Positions 12,603-24,128 of a stretch of DNA of 64,000 bases are shown piece after piece. Origin of the DNA: Agroathelia rolfsii (Eukaryota; Basidiomycota; Agaricomycetes; Amylocorticiales; Amylocorticiaceae); assembly GCA_018343915.1 (NCBI GenBank), contig JABRWF010000005.1, positions 3,507,001-3,571,000 on the forward strand, in the 5' to 3' direction. How positions within the stretch are numbered: position 1 is the stretch's first letter; each line of letters starts with the position of its first letter. The notes beneath the pieces were generated by a model. The model saw nothing but the letters and a program-made list of their open reading frames with translations, made no database searches and was not told the DNA's origin. A program made the position numbers and the translations under genes.

Positions 12603-13589
12603 TTAAAGGTCGAACAAAAGCACTTCCGCAACCTTTTCGCCCACGTTTTCTATCTTGAGCTCGTGACCACCTTCACCGAGCAGATAGGCACCATCTCCTT
12701 CCTTCAGTATCTGCTCAGTGCCTTTGCCATCGCCAATCTTGATAGCAGCGCCCGTTGACGGGCCAGTATTGTATCCACTAGTCTGCACGACTTGAATGTA
12801 CGCCTTCTTTCCGGTGCCAGACCCGGGAAACTTGTGAGGACGAGATGTGCCGGGAGGAAGCAACGTGGAATAGAGGGTCAAATCGGATTGGACTGGTGCA
12901 GGTCCGGATGCCTCGCGTTCAAGAATAACACCTTCAGCAGAAACAGGAGCTACGATCCGCACCCATCCTTGCTTCTTTTCTTCTTCCGTGAAATGACTAT
13001 AAGAGACGAAATGTGGTTAGTATGAGGTTCTGAATAATCTTGCAAGAGTGAATTCTTACCGAGTGAAGTATTTGGGTGTCAATTTGCTAACAGAAGGCAA
13101 GCTCCAAATTTGGAGGAAGTGCACTTCTTTGCTACCATAAGCTTTCTCGCTGTGACTGATACCAGTGCCAGCGGACGTAAGCTGTAGATCACCCCGCTTC
13201 AAGACTTCGACATTGCCCATGGAGTCTTTACTAAAATAGTAATATCGATATTAATAAATGAAGCATTCAGAAACCACTATATATGAACATACTGTTCAAG
13301 TTGCCCGGCGACTATGTATGAGAAGATCTCAAATTCTCTATGGCTGTGAGTTCCGAACCCATTACGGGCTGCGACACGATCTTCGTTGATGACACGGAGG
13401 GCGCCGTAAGAGTCATGAGGTCCATAGTATCTAGATAGGAATAGTCAGCCCGGGACAAAGTCGTAAACGATGGTAAAATTTTACTGACGATGCAAAGTTG
13501 AATGTGTGAAAGGTACGCAACCAATCATGGTTGGCATGCCCACGCTCTTGACTGAGACGGGGAGTAATCTTCAAGTTTGAAGCAGCCAT
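12603..13589 (-). CDS. Pirin-family cupin protein, copy 2
   Basis: Paralogue of the preceding pirin with the same exon plan and about the same length. The start MAASNLKITPRLSQERGHA aligns with MSDPGLKITLRPNQDRGHG of copy 1. The metal-site segments are present: THSHREFEIFSYI, then MGNVEVLKRGDLQLTSAGTG and ISHSE. The end is EKVAEVLLFDL. The two copies share most residues in the C-terminal half, so the duplication is fairly recent, but third positions differ widely, which indicates that both have been kept under selection. A TATA box (TATAAAAG on the minus strand, 13753-13760) supports the internal start. Confidence 0.88.
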
Positions 13590-13752
13590 TTGTGAAAATG
13601 ATGTGGATATGTTTGCTGTTGCAAATTGTCTGAAGAGTCTTGTGGGTTTGAGAGATGCAGCTGCCAGCGTGGGTAAAGAGAACAGAGATGGTTTGCAGAG
13701 GAGGGGGATGGAAGATAGGATGAGCGGGATGGCGAGAAAGAGCAAGAGCTGC

Positions 13753-13760
13753 CTTTTATA
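13753..13760 (-). promoter_or_regulatory. TATA box of pirin copy 2
   Basis: TATAAAAG on the minus strand about 165 bases upstream of the chosen start, followed by a long pyrimidine-rich leader. The 18-nt shared motif GCATGCATTCGCTGACGA lies just upstream (13781-13798). Confidence 0.55.
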
Positions 13761-13798
13761 CGATATCTGGGGACGATCGAGCATGCATTCGCTGACGA

Positions 13799-14372
13799 GA
13801 AGTGCAGTACTTTATGTTACAGCTGTTAGTCTTCATCCAGGCTTACGATATGGGCTGGATTTTGCAGTTGCCCAAGATGGCGACTGTATCCCCACGCCTA
13901 TATCCTAATATGGAAGTGCCGCCAACACACCAGTGGTCTTACTCAGCATCTCTGCGTCATACCATGACAAACCTGTCATAAACGTTTCCTGTCTGGGACT
14001 GGTATCGATTTGGATTTACTATGGTAGGCTGTAGGTAGTTGATGCTTGGGCTCGTTACGTGCTTATCGTTACCCCAAATTTCGGTCAACTGAAATTTTCT
14101 GGACGTCCAAATTCTTGCCATCTGAGCATGTGTTCAAGTCTCTCTCCTCATAGTCTTGTATCTCACCTCAAGGAAACAATGTATCTTGCTACAAGAAACT
14201 GGCGAATCTCTGCATGCTATGCGACTCTTCAGACATATTTAAAGCTGCCCGGCCGCTAATGAGAAACCTCAGATCAACATTTTTGGGTTTTCTGTACCGT
14301 AATTATACTGAGCCATGTCTAAGTGATAAACTACCACTGCATAGCTGACAATTCAAGAGGGAAATTTATTGT
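13799..14372. other. Intergenic upstream of pirin copy 2
   Basis: About 570 bases of upstream region with no supported gene. The far end is the 3' flank of the first NTF2-like gene. Confidence 0.45.
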
Positions 14373-14993
14373 TTAATCATTTGTTTCCATCAACTCTTTG
14401 ACAAGAGCAGTGTGCAAGTATTCTCTGATTTCCACAATTTTCCCGGTCTCCTTGGAGAAAATGAGAAACCATGCGTATCTTTCAAACATCTCGTATTAGT
14501 CCCTATGAAATGTTCCAGCTCAAGAAGCCCTTGGCTTACCGATTGTTGTAGGGCTGACCATTTAACTGAGTGGCTTCTCCAGTACATTCAACAATGGCTT
14601 TTTGTCCGACCACCTATTCCCGAATTTTTTTTGTTCGCTTTACTTCTTATTCCGATATAATACAAACTTACGTCAACATCTGTGATGGTCATTTTGACAG
14701 ACTGTCCCTTTAGTCGGGAAAAGACTGGTTTGTTCACGTCCTCAGCCCATCTTTGGAGGTTCTAAGAGATGTAAACAAGATATGTTGATATCTACATCAT
14801 TGGTTAGTGGCTAATAAGGACTATCACCCACATAGACGCCAGTCTTTTCTGTATAGTTGTAGGTCTCAGATCCAATGGTCCATTGCACGTCTGGATCAAT
14901 AGCCGTGATAAATGGTTCCCAATTATCCTCAGCGGCTGGGTCGAGAATAGAGCGGACGTAGTCAACAGTGAGAGTTGATCCTGACAGGGCCAT
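14373..14993 (-). CDS. NTF2/SnoaL-like small protein, paralogue A
   Basis: About 140 residues from four exons. The first exon encodes MALSGSTLTVDYVRSILDP and NWEPFITAIDPDVQWTIGSE, the helical start and first strand typical of SnoaL/NTF2-like cone folds. The second encodes the segment from NLQRWAEDVNKPVFSRLKGQ to MTITDVDV, the third VGQKAIVECTGEATQLNG and QPYNNR, and the last YAWFLIFSKETGKIVEIREY to the stop at 14373. The final strand pair (phenylalanine-rich strand, then GKIVEIREYLHT) is a hallmark of the superfamily. No signal peptide is present. In other fungi such proteins range from polyketide cyclases to unassigned small-ligand binders; no function can be assigned here. Three paralogues lie at 15491, 23173 and 24129. 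Confidence 0.85.
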
Positions 14994-15490
14994 TTGCCAA
15001 ACCACAAAATTTTCGGGACGCGAGAATGAGACGCCCTAGCAGGCAATCTTAAATGAAGATGCTGAAAGCGATTACCAACATGACTTGTGCATGTGTAACT
15101 GATATGTCAGCGCTAGAAAACATGACTACTACCACTCCGATCGGAGCCATCATTTGAGTTCTTTCATGCTATGCGAACGTGTTAAAATACGACGAAGAGC
15201 AGCAATCGACACAGAAAGTATATATATCTCACACATTCTAACAGGACGTTATTGTTAAACAGTCATACATCTTAAATTTCATATTGAGATGATTCGCATC
15301 ATGTTTCGCTGTCTAGCATACTTTTACTAGTAGTGCCGCATATCTTTAGAATGCGGCAAGTGCATCCATCAGCCCTTAATCCCTCAACTCGGAAATCAAA
15401 GGTTTAAAAAAATAAAATAAAAGACCAAAGCTGCTTCTCAATTCATATTCCACTGGCAATGATAAAACGGAGGGGTGAGCGGGCACATCT
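14994..15490. other. Intergenic between NTF2-like A and B
   Basis: About 500 bases with the promoter of A and the 3' flank of B. TATATATA occurs near 15219. No other gene is seen. Confidence 0.45.
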
Positions 15491-16128
15491 TTAATTGTTC
15501 GTCTCCATTACCGCTTTAACCAATGCTGTGTCGCAGTATTCTCTGACCTCAATCAATTTTCCCGTGTCTTCAGAGAATACAAATATCATGATATATCTAA
15601 CTAGCTTCATCAGTCTTTATCATGAAGATACTCTGAGCACTTAAAACTACGCACCGATTGTTATATGATTGCCCATTCAGTTGTGTAGCCTCACCGGCAC
15701 ACTCAATAATCACTTTCTGTCCAATTGCCTGTAAAAAGCTATTTTTGAATTATAAGAGCTCTAGAAACCAATCAAAGCCTACAATTACATCGGCGCTCAA
15801 GAAGTTCATCTTGACCTTTTGATCTCTCAAGCGGGAGAAAACCGGTTTAATAAGATCTTCAAGCCATTCCTCCCGGGTCTGAATTATTTCACAAGGCAAA
15901 ATTCCGTGTGTAATATTATGACATCAATAAGCTTGGAGGATGAAGGAAGTGATTCTGGGTACCTACATAAACCCTGGCCATTCCTCCGGAATTGCGGAAT
16001 TCAGATCCAAGTATCCATCGCATATGTGGATCGGATGCCTCTAAGAGAGGCTGCGGGTTGCCTCGGCATGCCTCATCAAGAAGAGAGCAAGCATAATCTT
16101 TAGTTGGGACAAACTTCGAGGAAGCCAT
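15491..16128 (-). CDS. NTF2/SnoaL-like small protein, paralogue B
   Basis: Same four-exon structure as A. The exons encode MASSKFVPTKDYACSLLDEA with LLEASDPHMRWILGSEFRNS, then TREEWLEDLIKPVFSRLRDQ and KVKMNFLSADV, then IGQKVIIECAGEATQLNG with QSYNNR, then YIMIFVFSEDTGKLIEVREY with CDTALVKAVMETNN before TAA. It is the most diverged of the four at the N-terminus: the Asn-Trp-Glu-Pro of A and C is replaced by NPQPLLE. All introns have in-frame splice sites, so it is probably functional. Its ligand or reaction is unknown. Confidence 0.83.
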
Positions 16129-17306
16129 TGATCCAGAGCTACGAGCACTTTTCGGGGCTTGAGGAGTAGAGGGAGGAGCTCGCCAAAGATGATGTAGCCC
16201 GGTAGTTATTTGTCCCAGCACTTAAGTCCTCTTGAGGGTTAAGCCAGTTGAGCGCCAAGCACTAAGCTACTAAATTCCATGATATTATTGATTATGTCAG
16301 TCATGCTAGAAGTACCACCGCCTCCTGAGCGAGCGTCTCATAAGCAACGCAACCATACCAGTGTCATATTGATAGGGAGCCAGCTATCGATTGGAAACTA
16401 TCAATCACGGAATATCGTGCATATATTCACACTACTGTCAAGGATTGCGCTAGTAGCATACTGTACTGTTTATTATAATTGAGTTTACTCTTTGAACCTT
16501 TATTCATAACAAAAGATTTTAGAAGGTTTCACAAGCTCCTGTTACTTTAATCCTGTCATTCCTATGCATATCTCAAACAAGAATAGACTTCAAGTTTGTT
16601 GATACAAGCATTTAGATCCCCGTGACTTCACTCCTTGAGGCCTCACTTACTAACCTAATGCCTTAATGTTTCAAGAACAAAATATATAAATACAACACTA
16701 CTTCTCAATTTACAGTATAATAAACTAAGCAAACACATTGTAGCATGATAGGACTTTAAATAAATTAATCCAAAAAAGTACGTGCATGTGCCTCCACGTA
16801 AATGCCACATGCCAGTGACATTGATTTTACTTTTTCTTTATTTGCACCAGATACAAATCAATTAAACAACATTACTGAATTAATATGCTGCTAGCAGCAG
16901 ATTTTTGATACTCACGGCAGGGTTTTCCGGATGTTAGACAAAATGACATGTTCAAACTGCACTGTATTAGTGGAAATTAAGGGTTCACAATGTTATATCA
17001 TCTTTTATCGCAAATAACATCCGGAAGCCCTGTTAAAATTCGTCGCACACATAGCCTAAGACAAATGATACGCTGTATTGACTTTGTAGTAGGGGTACAA
17101 ACACATAGCATATATCGAGTCAAAACTACATGTATTTATACTAAAACAATAATAAAATTTCACGAAGAGAAAAAGGGAACCGATTACGGTACCAAGATAC
17201 AAACAGAAGAACAACGTTTGGGGGGCTCAGGCATAAAGATTCAAATATCAACAAAACCCTATAGCAACTATGCCTTGAGTACATCCTATGGTGCTGACAT
17301 TCAAGT
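16129..17306. other. AT-rich intergenic, with a tRNA-like remnant
   Basis: About 1.2 kb with no supported gene. On the minus strand around 16195-16275 there is an A-box-like sequence (TAGCTTAGTGCTTGG), but no clean B box or foldable cloverleaf. It may be a decayed tRNA-derived repeat. The rest is strongly AT-rich. Confidence 0.4.
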
Positions 17307-18617
17307 TTACGCTGTCTCCCAGGGTAATGCCATAAGTTTTGTTCCACTGACTGCTCCAGCCTCCAGTTTGGCCAATCCTACCGTTATGCCAGCTAGGCCA
17401 CCCGGTAGAGCTTCTATGGAGCTTGGCTATGGTTTCATAGTTAGCATATTTGCAGTAGTAATTTTATAAGAGTCATATACCTTAATATCTCCTTCCTGCA
17501 ATAGATATTCCAAATGACTATAAAGGCTGATGCCGACTTTCCTGTTCTCTGAGTTATGTACAATTGCCAATAGACCTTGGATAGTTATATCTTTTTTCTG
17601 GAACTTCTTTGATTTCCTTGTCTAAAAGGATCACCATCTTGCCTCCAGAAGCAAGAATATCATATGTAGCTTGTTGAGTTTCGGCAGAGGACCATCCATC
17701 AAATGCGTATTCAATCCTTTTGTTGGTGATTTTGGCAACCTCATCCACCAGCAAAGAAATGTTGCGTCTGTCAATTGTATGTGTCGCCCCGAGACTCTTT
17801 AACAACCCAAAATTTGAAGGGGAGGAAGTAGGGATGATTGGTGAGAAACCAGAAAGCTTGGCGAACTGAATAGCTGCAATGGTGAATATTAGTCGCATAT
17901 TGGTATTTACAAGTAATTTATTTCACACACCCATTTGTCCTACACTTGTGGATCCGGCACTAATAAAAATTGGCTTACCGGCATAATAGCCCCTACCCCC
18001 TTCAAGCCAAGGGGCCTTCATGCCAAGTCCATGAGGGATTTCATTATAGAATGCAACAGCAGGTGTGCATACAGCCCCATTGATTGAAGCTGCCTGCTCA
18101 AAAGACAGGTTACTAGGGATCTATGAAGCCGTCATAAGTCTGATAAATCAAATCCAAACTCATTGGACTTACTCTGGCAGTAATCTCGGCCGGTACAATT
18201 GTATACTGTTGGAAAGTTGCATTTCTGTTATTGAAAGCGCCATCATGGAATCTGCAATCTATTATTTCAATATTCTGCAAGCGCCGGCTCACAGAGCAGA
18301 ATGGCACATACACTTTATCGCCCTTCTCAAAATTAGTCACACCCTCTCCCACTTCTTCAACAATGCCTGCCGAGTCGCAACCAAGGACTGCCGGATATGT
18401 CTGTTACAATGAGGTTAGGTGACTATTGGTCTAACCTGGTAAAGCTACGTACATCACGGAACAATCCATATTTTTGCATCTTCCAGTCGACTGGGTTTAG
18501 CGCAGTAGCAAGGACCTTAACAAGCAACTCTCCAGGGCCAGGCTTTTCAATATCTCTCATTCCCACAACAAGCTCTCCTTGCTTCTTGAGTAGTAAAAGT
18601 GCCTTTTGTTGCGGCAT
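17307..18617 (-). CDS. Zinc-type alcohol dehydrogenase / enoyl reductase, with one frameshift
   Basis: Medium-chain dehydrogenase/reductase of about 360 residues, NADPH-dependent by family. The N-terminus MPQQKALLLLKKQGELVVG leads into ALNPVDWKMQKYGLF and GVTNFEKGDKVYVPF of the GroES-like domain. The cofactor domain has ISAGSTSVGQ, IQFAKLSGFSPI and GATHTIDRR. The C-terminus is QEGDIKPSSIEALPGGLAGI and ends LMALPWETA. Two points needed work. A 54-base intron (GTATAT...GCTAAC...ATAG) removes an in-frame TAG. A +1 shift is also needed at a run of six T at 17592-17597 (A6 on the coding strand), where five A would give EKDITIQGLLAIVHN. This is either a sequencing error or an inactivating mutation; every other part looks under constraint. 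The substrate is not known. Members occur both in secondary metabolism and as stand-alone quinone or enoyl reductases. Confidence 0.78.
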
Positions 18618-20990
18618 TTTTCAGGTATCTATTAGGGTAAAACAGAAGTCAGGTGAGGCAACTACATTGTAGACAAGAAATCCAAAGTGAGAGAAAGGGG
18701 AACAAATGATCTACTCTATTAGTACCTAGTATATCCAAAGAGAACAATAGTGAGGCATATAGATATGGGCGATAGCATATATAAAAGTATATGAAAGATG
18801 GTTGACCAAGTAAGAGCAAAATAATTAATGAATTTCATGAATGCCGCGAATGATATCAGACAATTAATGAAATGGGAGAAGCAATTAAGAAAGGGTAAGA
18901 GGTGAACTGTAGGGAAATGAAGTACCTGATGTTACGGATAGTTGGCTGAATATTAAAGATAAAAAAGTAGTCACAAGCTCTACTAGGCGCAAGATGATAT
19001 GACGAGCAACTAGATTTCTTTCAATACCAAAAAAAATGGTGCTTGTTAGAGATGGAACGACTGTTGGATAGCACACCCGCCTGAGCTGAAGGTTCAAATT
19101 AGACCACAGCCTTTTATCTATGCTCTTGAACACCCTATGGTACCCATCATTGATTGATTCTACCCACATGCTCTAGGCTGATGAGTAGGGTACCCCTGAT
19201 TCTAGCTGACGTAGATATAATTGCATACTTCAACAATAAGCATAAATGTTAGTCCGGTTGATTCAGCGTAAAAGTCAAGGTCACGGAGGCATTGGACAAG
19301 TTTCACAAGATATATTATTGGTAATATGCACTTGATCACCAGCTGACGTATATTACAAGTCAAAAATAGTTACTAGTACAGCAAGACTATAGATAGCGTG
19401 GTCATTGACTGCAGATAGTAACCCGACTTAAAGCGGCTTGCTTTTGTGAAAATCATGAGAGCCATCACAGTCACCGGTATCACAGACAGCTGCTGCGGGT
19501 TGGAACTAAATATTGACCGGAGTCGTGCCAGTAGCTGTAAAAACAGGCCTCCGATGACAAGACTCCGAGTCTTCACAATTCACAACACTTGCAAACATCA
19601 GGTTAGAATGCCATTGCAGGCTACTACCTGTGACAAAGACACAAACTCAAGTTCGGATGACGGCGATTGATCCCATTTTAGAAGGATCCATGGGTGTCCA
19701 GCAATGTAGTCCTGTATACATAGTACAAAAAATAAGAATCAACTTCATCAGTATGGCGGTTCCCGTAGTCAATTCCCGTGATTGTCTCAATGAGACGTCA
19801 TTATCAAACTCACACATTGAATTTTTGGATTAGGTGCAAATATATATATTAAATTTTCTAATTTTATCTCCCTCCAATTGCGTCAAAGAGAGTACATTTA
19901 CGGTTCACGTGCATGGAAGTCGGATTCTCTGCACACCAAACCCATCCCCAAAATGCAGAAAAGTGTTAATTACAGGGAAATAATAGTTTATAGTACGAGC
20001 GGATTAGCACAAATCAGTAGCATAGATCTGCCTTTGCAATTAGTAACAGCCAGTCTCAGTAAATGCCGGCTGCTGATTTAAGTTATATGCCACTGTACGT
20101 ATATAGCATTAGATATATATACTATTGGTACATGTGTTTGCCCAAGTTGTTCCGATTGCACTTCTGGTGATTTACTGCAAGCAACTGGTGACCCATCATA
20201 GTAACTCAATTCGGAGGAGTTAAAATTAGCATGGCCATGGCCCTCCGATGACGTTAATTGCAAATATACAAGACTTACTTCGGATAGCATGATCTATAAT
20301 TGATCTGGGCATAGGGAGTAGGGACAATTTGTATTGATGTTGACAATCATAACTTGCTCTTGTCCCCTATCAAGCCTTGAACTTGTCGCTATGCTATAGT
20401 ACGGGACCTTGCGGAGCCTCATTGTTTTCAAACTCAGCGTGGGGGTCAGGCTGGTCAAGTGCAAACTTGAAGATCAGCTCTAAATTCTGCGGTCTATGGC
20501 ATTAAGCACACCGGCAGAGAATTGCTCATCATGATCTTTTCACTGCGTCTTCCTGTTTGTACCGACTGTACGACGATGCAAAATCGGCACTTTACATAAG
20601 GTGCCGGGATGGTCACTTCGGGCCAAGTTGCTCCTATTTCGGAGCGCGTCGGGAGGACTGGCGATGGCCGCTTTTGACCACCGTGTTCCTGCAGTGCTCC
20701 TGTTCCTGCGTGCCGGGATCGGGTGCTAAATTCGGTGCAGGTCGGAACCGGAACCAGTCGTGCTACTCCATGTATGGCAAGTGACGTCGCTGCCACTAGC
20801 TACCACTAGGCTATCGGGATGTAACGTCTCACGTGGTCTTCCCCGCGTCTCCAGTATATCATCTCCAACAGGTTACGACCAGATGAGCCAGACACCCATC
20901 CCAGCCGCCTCTTTCTGCAGCGTTCTACATTCCATCTCACTTCTGCAAAATCCTCTTGTGCTCCTAAACATTCATCTATAGTAGATCATC
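18618..20990. other. Long intergenic stretch, no gene seen
   Basis: About 2.4 kb between the divergent alcohol dehydrogenase and formate dehydrogenase genes. It is AT-rich until about 20,380, after which GC rises towards the formate dehydrogenase promoter. Around 19050-19110 there is a B-box-like GGTTCAAATTAGACC preceded by GTTGGATAGCACACCCGCC. This resembles the 3' half of a tRNA, but the T stem and acceptor stem do not pair. No reading frame is credible. Confidence 0.45.
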
Positions 20991-22739
20991 ATGTTTGCCG
21001 CTGCCCGAACTGCGACTAGATCCTTGGTCTGTATCTCTCGACTCTCCTAGGGAGAAGTTCCTTCAGACTGACCTGCAGATGCTTACACTCATAGGCCCGA
21101 TCCTCTCTTCCCACTTCCAGCCCAATCCGAGTACATTCCAATGGCATGAAAGTATGCTACCATGTCTATAGTCTTTCTCTTATCGTTGGGTCTGAACAAT
21201 AGTCTACACTTGACAGGTCCTCGCCATTCTTTATGAGGGTGGAAAGGCTGCTGAGCAAGAGCCCCGTCTCCTTGGTACTGTTCAGAACCAGGTAATTACT
21301 TCCTTGTCTACCCTTTCGACTTGTCTTTTGTCGCAATCGTTGACTGTGGTAATTCTATTTATAGCTAGGCCTACGTCAATGGTTGGAATCGCAAGGGCAC
21401 GAGTTCGTCGTGAGTTTCTAAGCTCTAAGAACCATATGAGACGGTGCTCTGAGCAATTAATCCTTGATAGGTCTCCTCTTCCAAGGAGGGTCCCGACAGT
21501 GCCTTCCAAAAGCACATCGTCGATGCTGAGATCTTGAGTATGTGACTTTAGCCCTCATCTCTATTTTGGTTATACTTTATCGCTGAATGCACTTCGATGT
21601 CAAGTTACTACTCCCTTCCACCCTGGCTACCTTACTCGGGAGCTCATTGAGAAGGCCAAGAACCTCAAGCTCTGGTAAGTACCCAAGAATAAGCAGGGTA
21701 TATGCGCGATCATCTCACTTAGAATAACAGTGTTACCGCTGGTGTCGGCTCCGACCACGTCGATCTCAACGCTGCTGCTGAGAAGGGCATTGAAGTCCTT
21801 GAAGTCTCAGGCTCTAACGTCACCTCCGTGGCTGAGCACGTCGTCATGAGTATCCTCCTCCTCGTCCGCAACTTTGTCCCCGCCCACGAGATGATTGAGC
21901 GCGGTGACTGGCAAGTCTCCGAAATTGGTGAGTATCCTACGTACCATCCGTAGGTATGTGAGATCATCAACTGAGTGTGGCATTATATTTGCTCTATAGC
22001 CCGCAACGCATTCGACCTCGAGGGCAAAGTTATCGGTACCATCGGTGCCGGTCGTATTGGCTACCGTGTCCTTCAGCGTCTCAAGCCCTTCGATCCCAAG
22101 GAGCTCATCTACTACGACTACGCCCCCTTGCCCGAGGCCGCTGCCCAGGCCGTTGGCGCCCGCCGTGTTGAGGATCTCAAGGAATTCGTCTCCCAATGTG
22201 ACATTGTCACCGTCAATGCCCCCTTGCACGAGGGTACTCATGGCCTGGTTAACGCTGACCTGCTTAAGCACTTCAAGAAGGGTGCCTGGCTCGTCAACAC
22301 CGCCCGTGGTGCCATCTGTGACAAGGACGCCGTTGCTGAGGCCGTCAAGAGCGGTCACCTCAATGGCTATGCAGGTGATGTCTGGAACGTCCAGCCCGCA
22401 CCAAAGGATCACGTCTGGAGGTGTGTACTTTGAAAATAACCCTTGCAAGCACTTTCCGATATAACCTTTCTATCATAAAGGACAATGAAAAACCCTCTCG
22501 GTGGTGGTAACGGCATGGTGCCTCACTACTCTGGAACAACACTTGATGCCCAGACCCGCTATGCTTCTGGCACCAAGTCCATCATCGAGAACTACCTCAC
22601 TGGCAAGCAACAAGAGCCCGGAAACGTCATTATCGGCAAGTCCGGCTACGAGACCAAGGCTTGTAAGTAGATGCGATACCTCGTCGGAATCTAAGCTTCA
22701 TCTCACGGAAATTGTTTTTTAGACGGCCAACGCAAGTAA
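20991..22739 (+). CDS. NAD-dependent formate dehydrogenase
   Basis: Oxidises formate to carbon dioxide with NAD+. The ten exons I placed (20991-21026, 21095-21151, 21217-21291, 21365-21409, 21471-21537, 21605-21674, 21731-21927, 22000-22420, 22481-22662, 22723-22739) total 1,167 bases, exactly 388 codons plus stop. The N-terminus [20 protein letters not shown] looks like a mitochondrial presequence; the catalytic core begins at [18 protein letters not shown]. Family marks seen are [37 protein letters not shown], the nucleotide fold [17 protein letters not shown], the NAD-specificity Asp in [30 protein letters not shown], the catalytic Gln/His region [13 protein letters not shown] and [14 protein letters not shown]. 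The first donor is GTCTGT, slightly unusual. In wood-decay fungi the enzyme disposes of formate from oxalate decarboxylation. Confidence 0.95.
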
Positions 22740-23172
22740 ACTAACCCATCGGCTGGATGAGGCGTCCTCTGTGGATTTTACTCAATCTCAACGACTCTGG
22801 GCCATCTGTAGAATATATATTTATTACACTAATCGGCTGTTCAAAAATTGGCAATCACAAGGATTTTCTTTTCTTTCTATCTATGCCTTATTTCAAGATG
22901 CGTGTGCATGAGTGTGAATCTCAGCTTCCCCATTATTGATATCACCTGTTCATCGATCTTGATGGCACTATCAGAACGTGTCTGGCTATAAAATGGGGTT
23001 ATTATCGGCACATCAAAATCCAGAAATACCAGCGCATACATTCATCCAGTATGCACAAGAAATCAATTACAAGATTGAGATTCAACATTGCATATGAGAA
23101 TTTTCAGAAGAGGTGAGAGGAAGCAGAGATAACTTTGTACAAACAAAAGAAACAAATACTTGCCTACACACG
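22740..23172. other. Intergenic between convergent genes
   Basis: 3' flanks of formate dehydrogenase (+) and NTF2-like C (-). No gene is seen. Confidence 0.5.
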
Positions 23173-23870
23173 TCAATTATTTGACCGTATCAATTCCCTG
23201 ACTAAAGCTGTATCCAAGTATTCTCTGGCTTCAACTATTTTTCCGGTTTCCTCTGAAAAGATCAAAAACAAAGCATATCTTGGTGGCGGCATTAATCCTA
23301 ACGATCTAGTACGGACGCTGGATGGCTATACAGAAGTGACGTACCGATTGTTGTAAGGTCGGCCATTTAACTGAGTAGCCTCTCCAGCACATTCCATAAT
23401 CGCCTTTTGGCCGATTATCTATTGTTTCAGGAGGTTCAGAGAACAGCTCTTGCTCTAATTTGCACACATATACGGGCGTTATGACGTATGTGCGATGAAC
23501 TCACATCGATATTCAGAATGTTCATCTTCACTCTTTGGTCCTTCACCCGCGTCAAAATCGGTTTGACTACATTTTGACGTAATTCCTCGATATTCTAAGT
23601 TTAATTTCATGATCAGCCTCCTACCTCGACAATAATATAATGTAAAGGTAAAGAGAGGAAATACATGCACCCGGATGGAGGGCATATGTTATCAATATTA
23701 CTGGTATTGATACTTACGTAGACTCTAGTGCTGGCCTCGGACCCAGCTGCGGTCATCCATTGCATATTTGGATCGAGAGCTGCTATGAATGGCTCCCAGT
23801 TGCTCTCGCTAATTGAATCGAAGAGAAAGCGGACATATTCCACAGTGGGTGCTGAGCTAGTGGAAGCCAT
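23173..23870 (-). CDS. NTF2/SnoaL-like small protein, paralogue C
   Basis: About 140 residues in four exons, closest to A. It reads MASTSSAPTVEYVRFLFDSI with SNWEPFIAALDPNMQWMTAA, then NIEELRQNVVKPILTRVKDQ and RVKMNILNID, then IIGQKAIMECAGEATQLNG with RPYNNR, then YALFLIFSEETGKIVEAREY and LDTALVRELIRSNN before TGA. The frame stays open upstream to 23963, but alignment with A, B and D places the start here. The first intron is longer than usual. No function can be assigned; the pair C/D is separated from the pair A/B by about 7 kb holding two unrelated dehydrogenases. Confidence 0.84.
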
Positions 23871-24128
23871 AGCTACGGCGGAGGGACTCAGAATAGCTCT
23901 AGATGCAGATGCAAAAGAGAGAGGAAGTGGGTCTCGTGCATAAGCACAACTGATGCATGGCATGCATGACAGACCAATGGCGAAATATAATCGACGTATA
24001 CACTTTTAGTTGCATTTAACAAAACCCATATATTGGTGTCAAACTTAGTTGTAATTGTGTTGTTTTGGCTCTCAGTTAATACTATCGTCATACGTATACA
24101 ACCCATCTGAGGCTCGCCTACAATCCAC

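Noticed and set aside
17430..17490. In-frame TAG near the C-terminus of the alcohol dehydrogenase-like gene
   Set aside because: It lies at the 3' end of a good 54-base intron with GTATAT donor and GCTAAC branch site.
19050..19110. tRNA gene
   Set aside because: The B box is good, but T-stem and acceptor pairing fail; not a functional tRNA.
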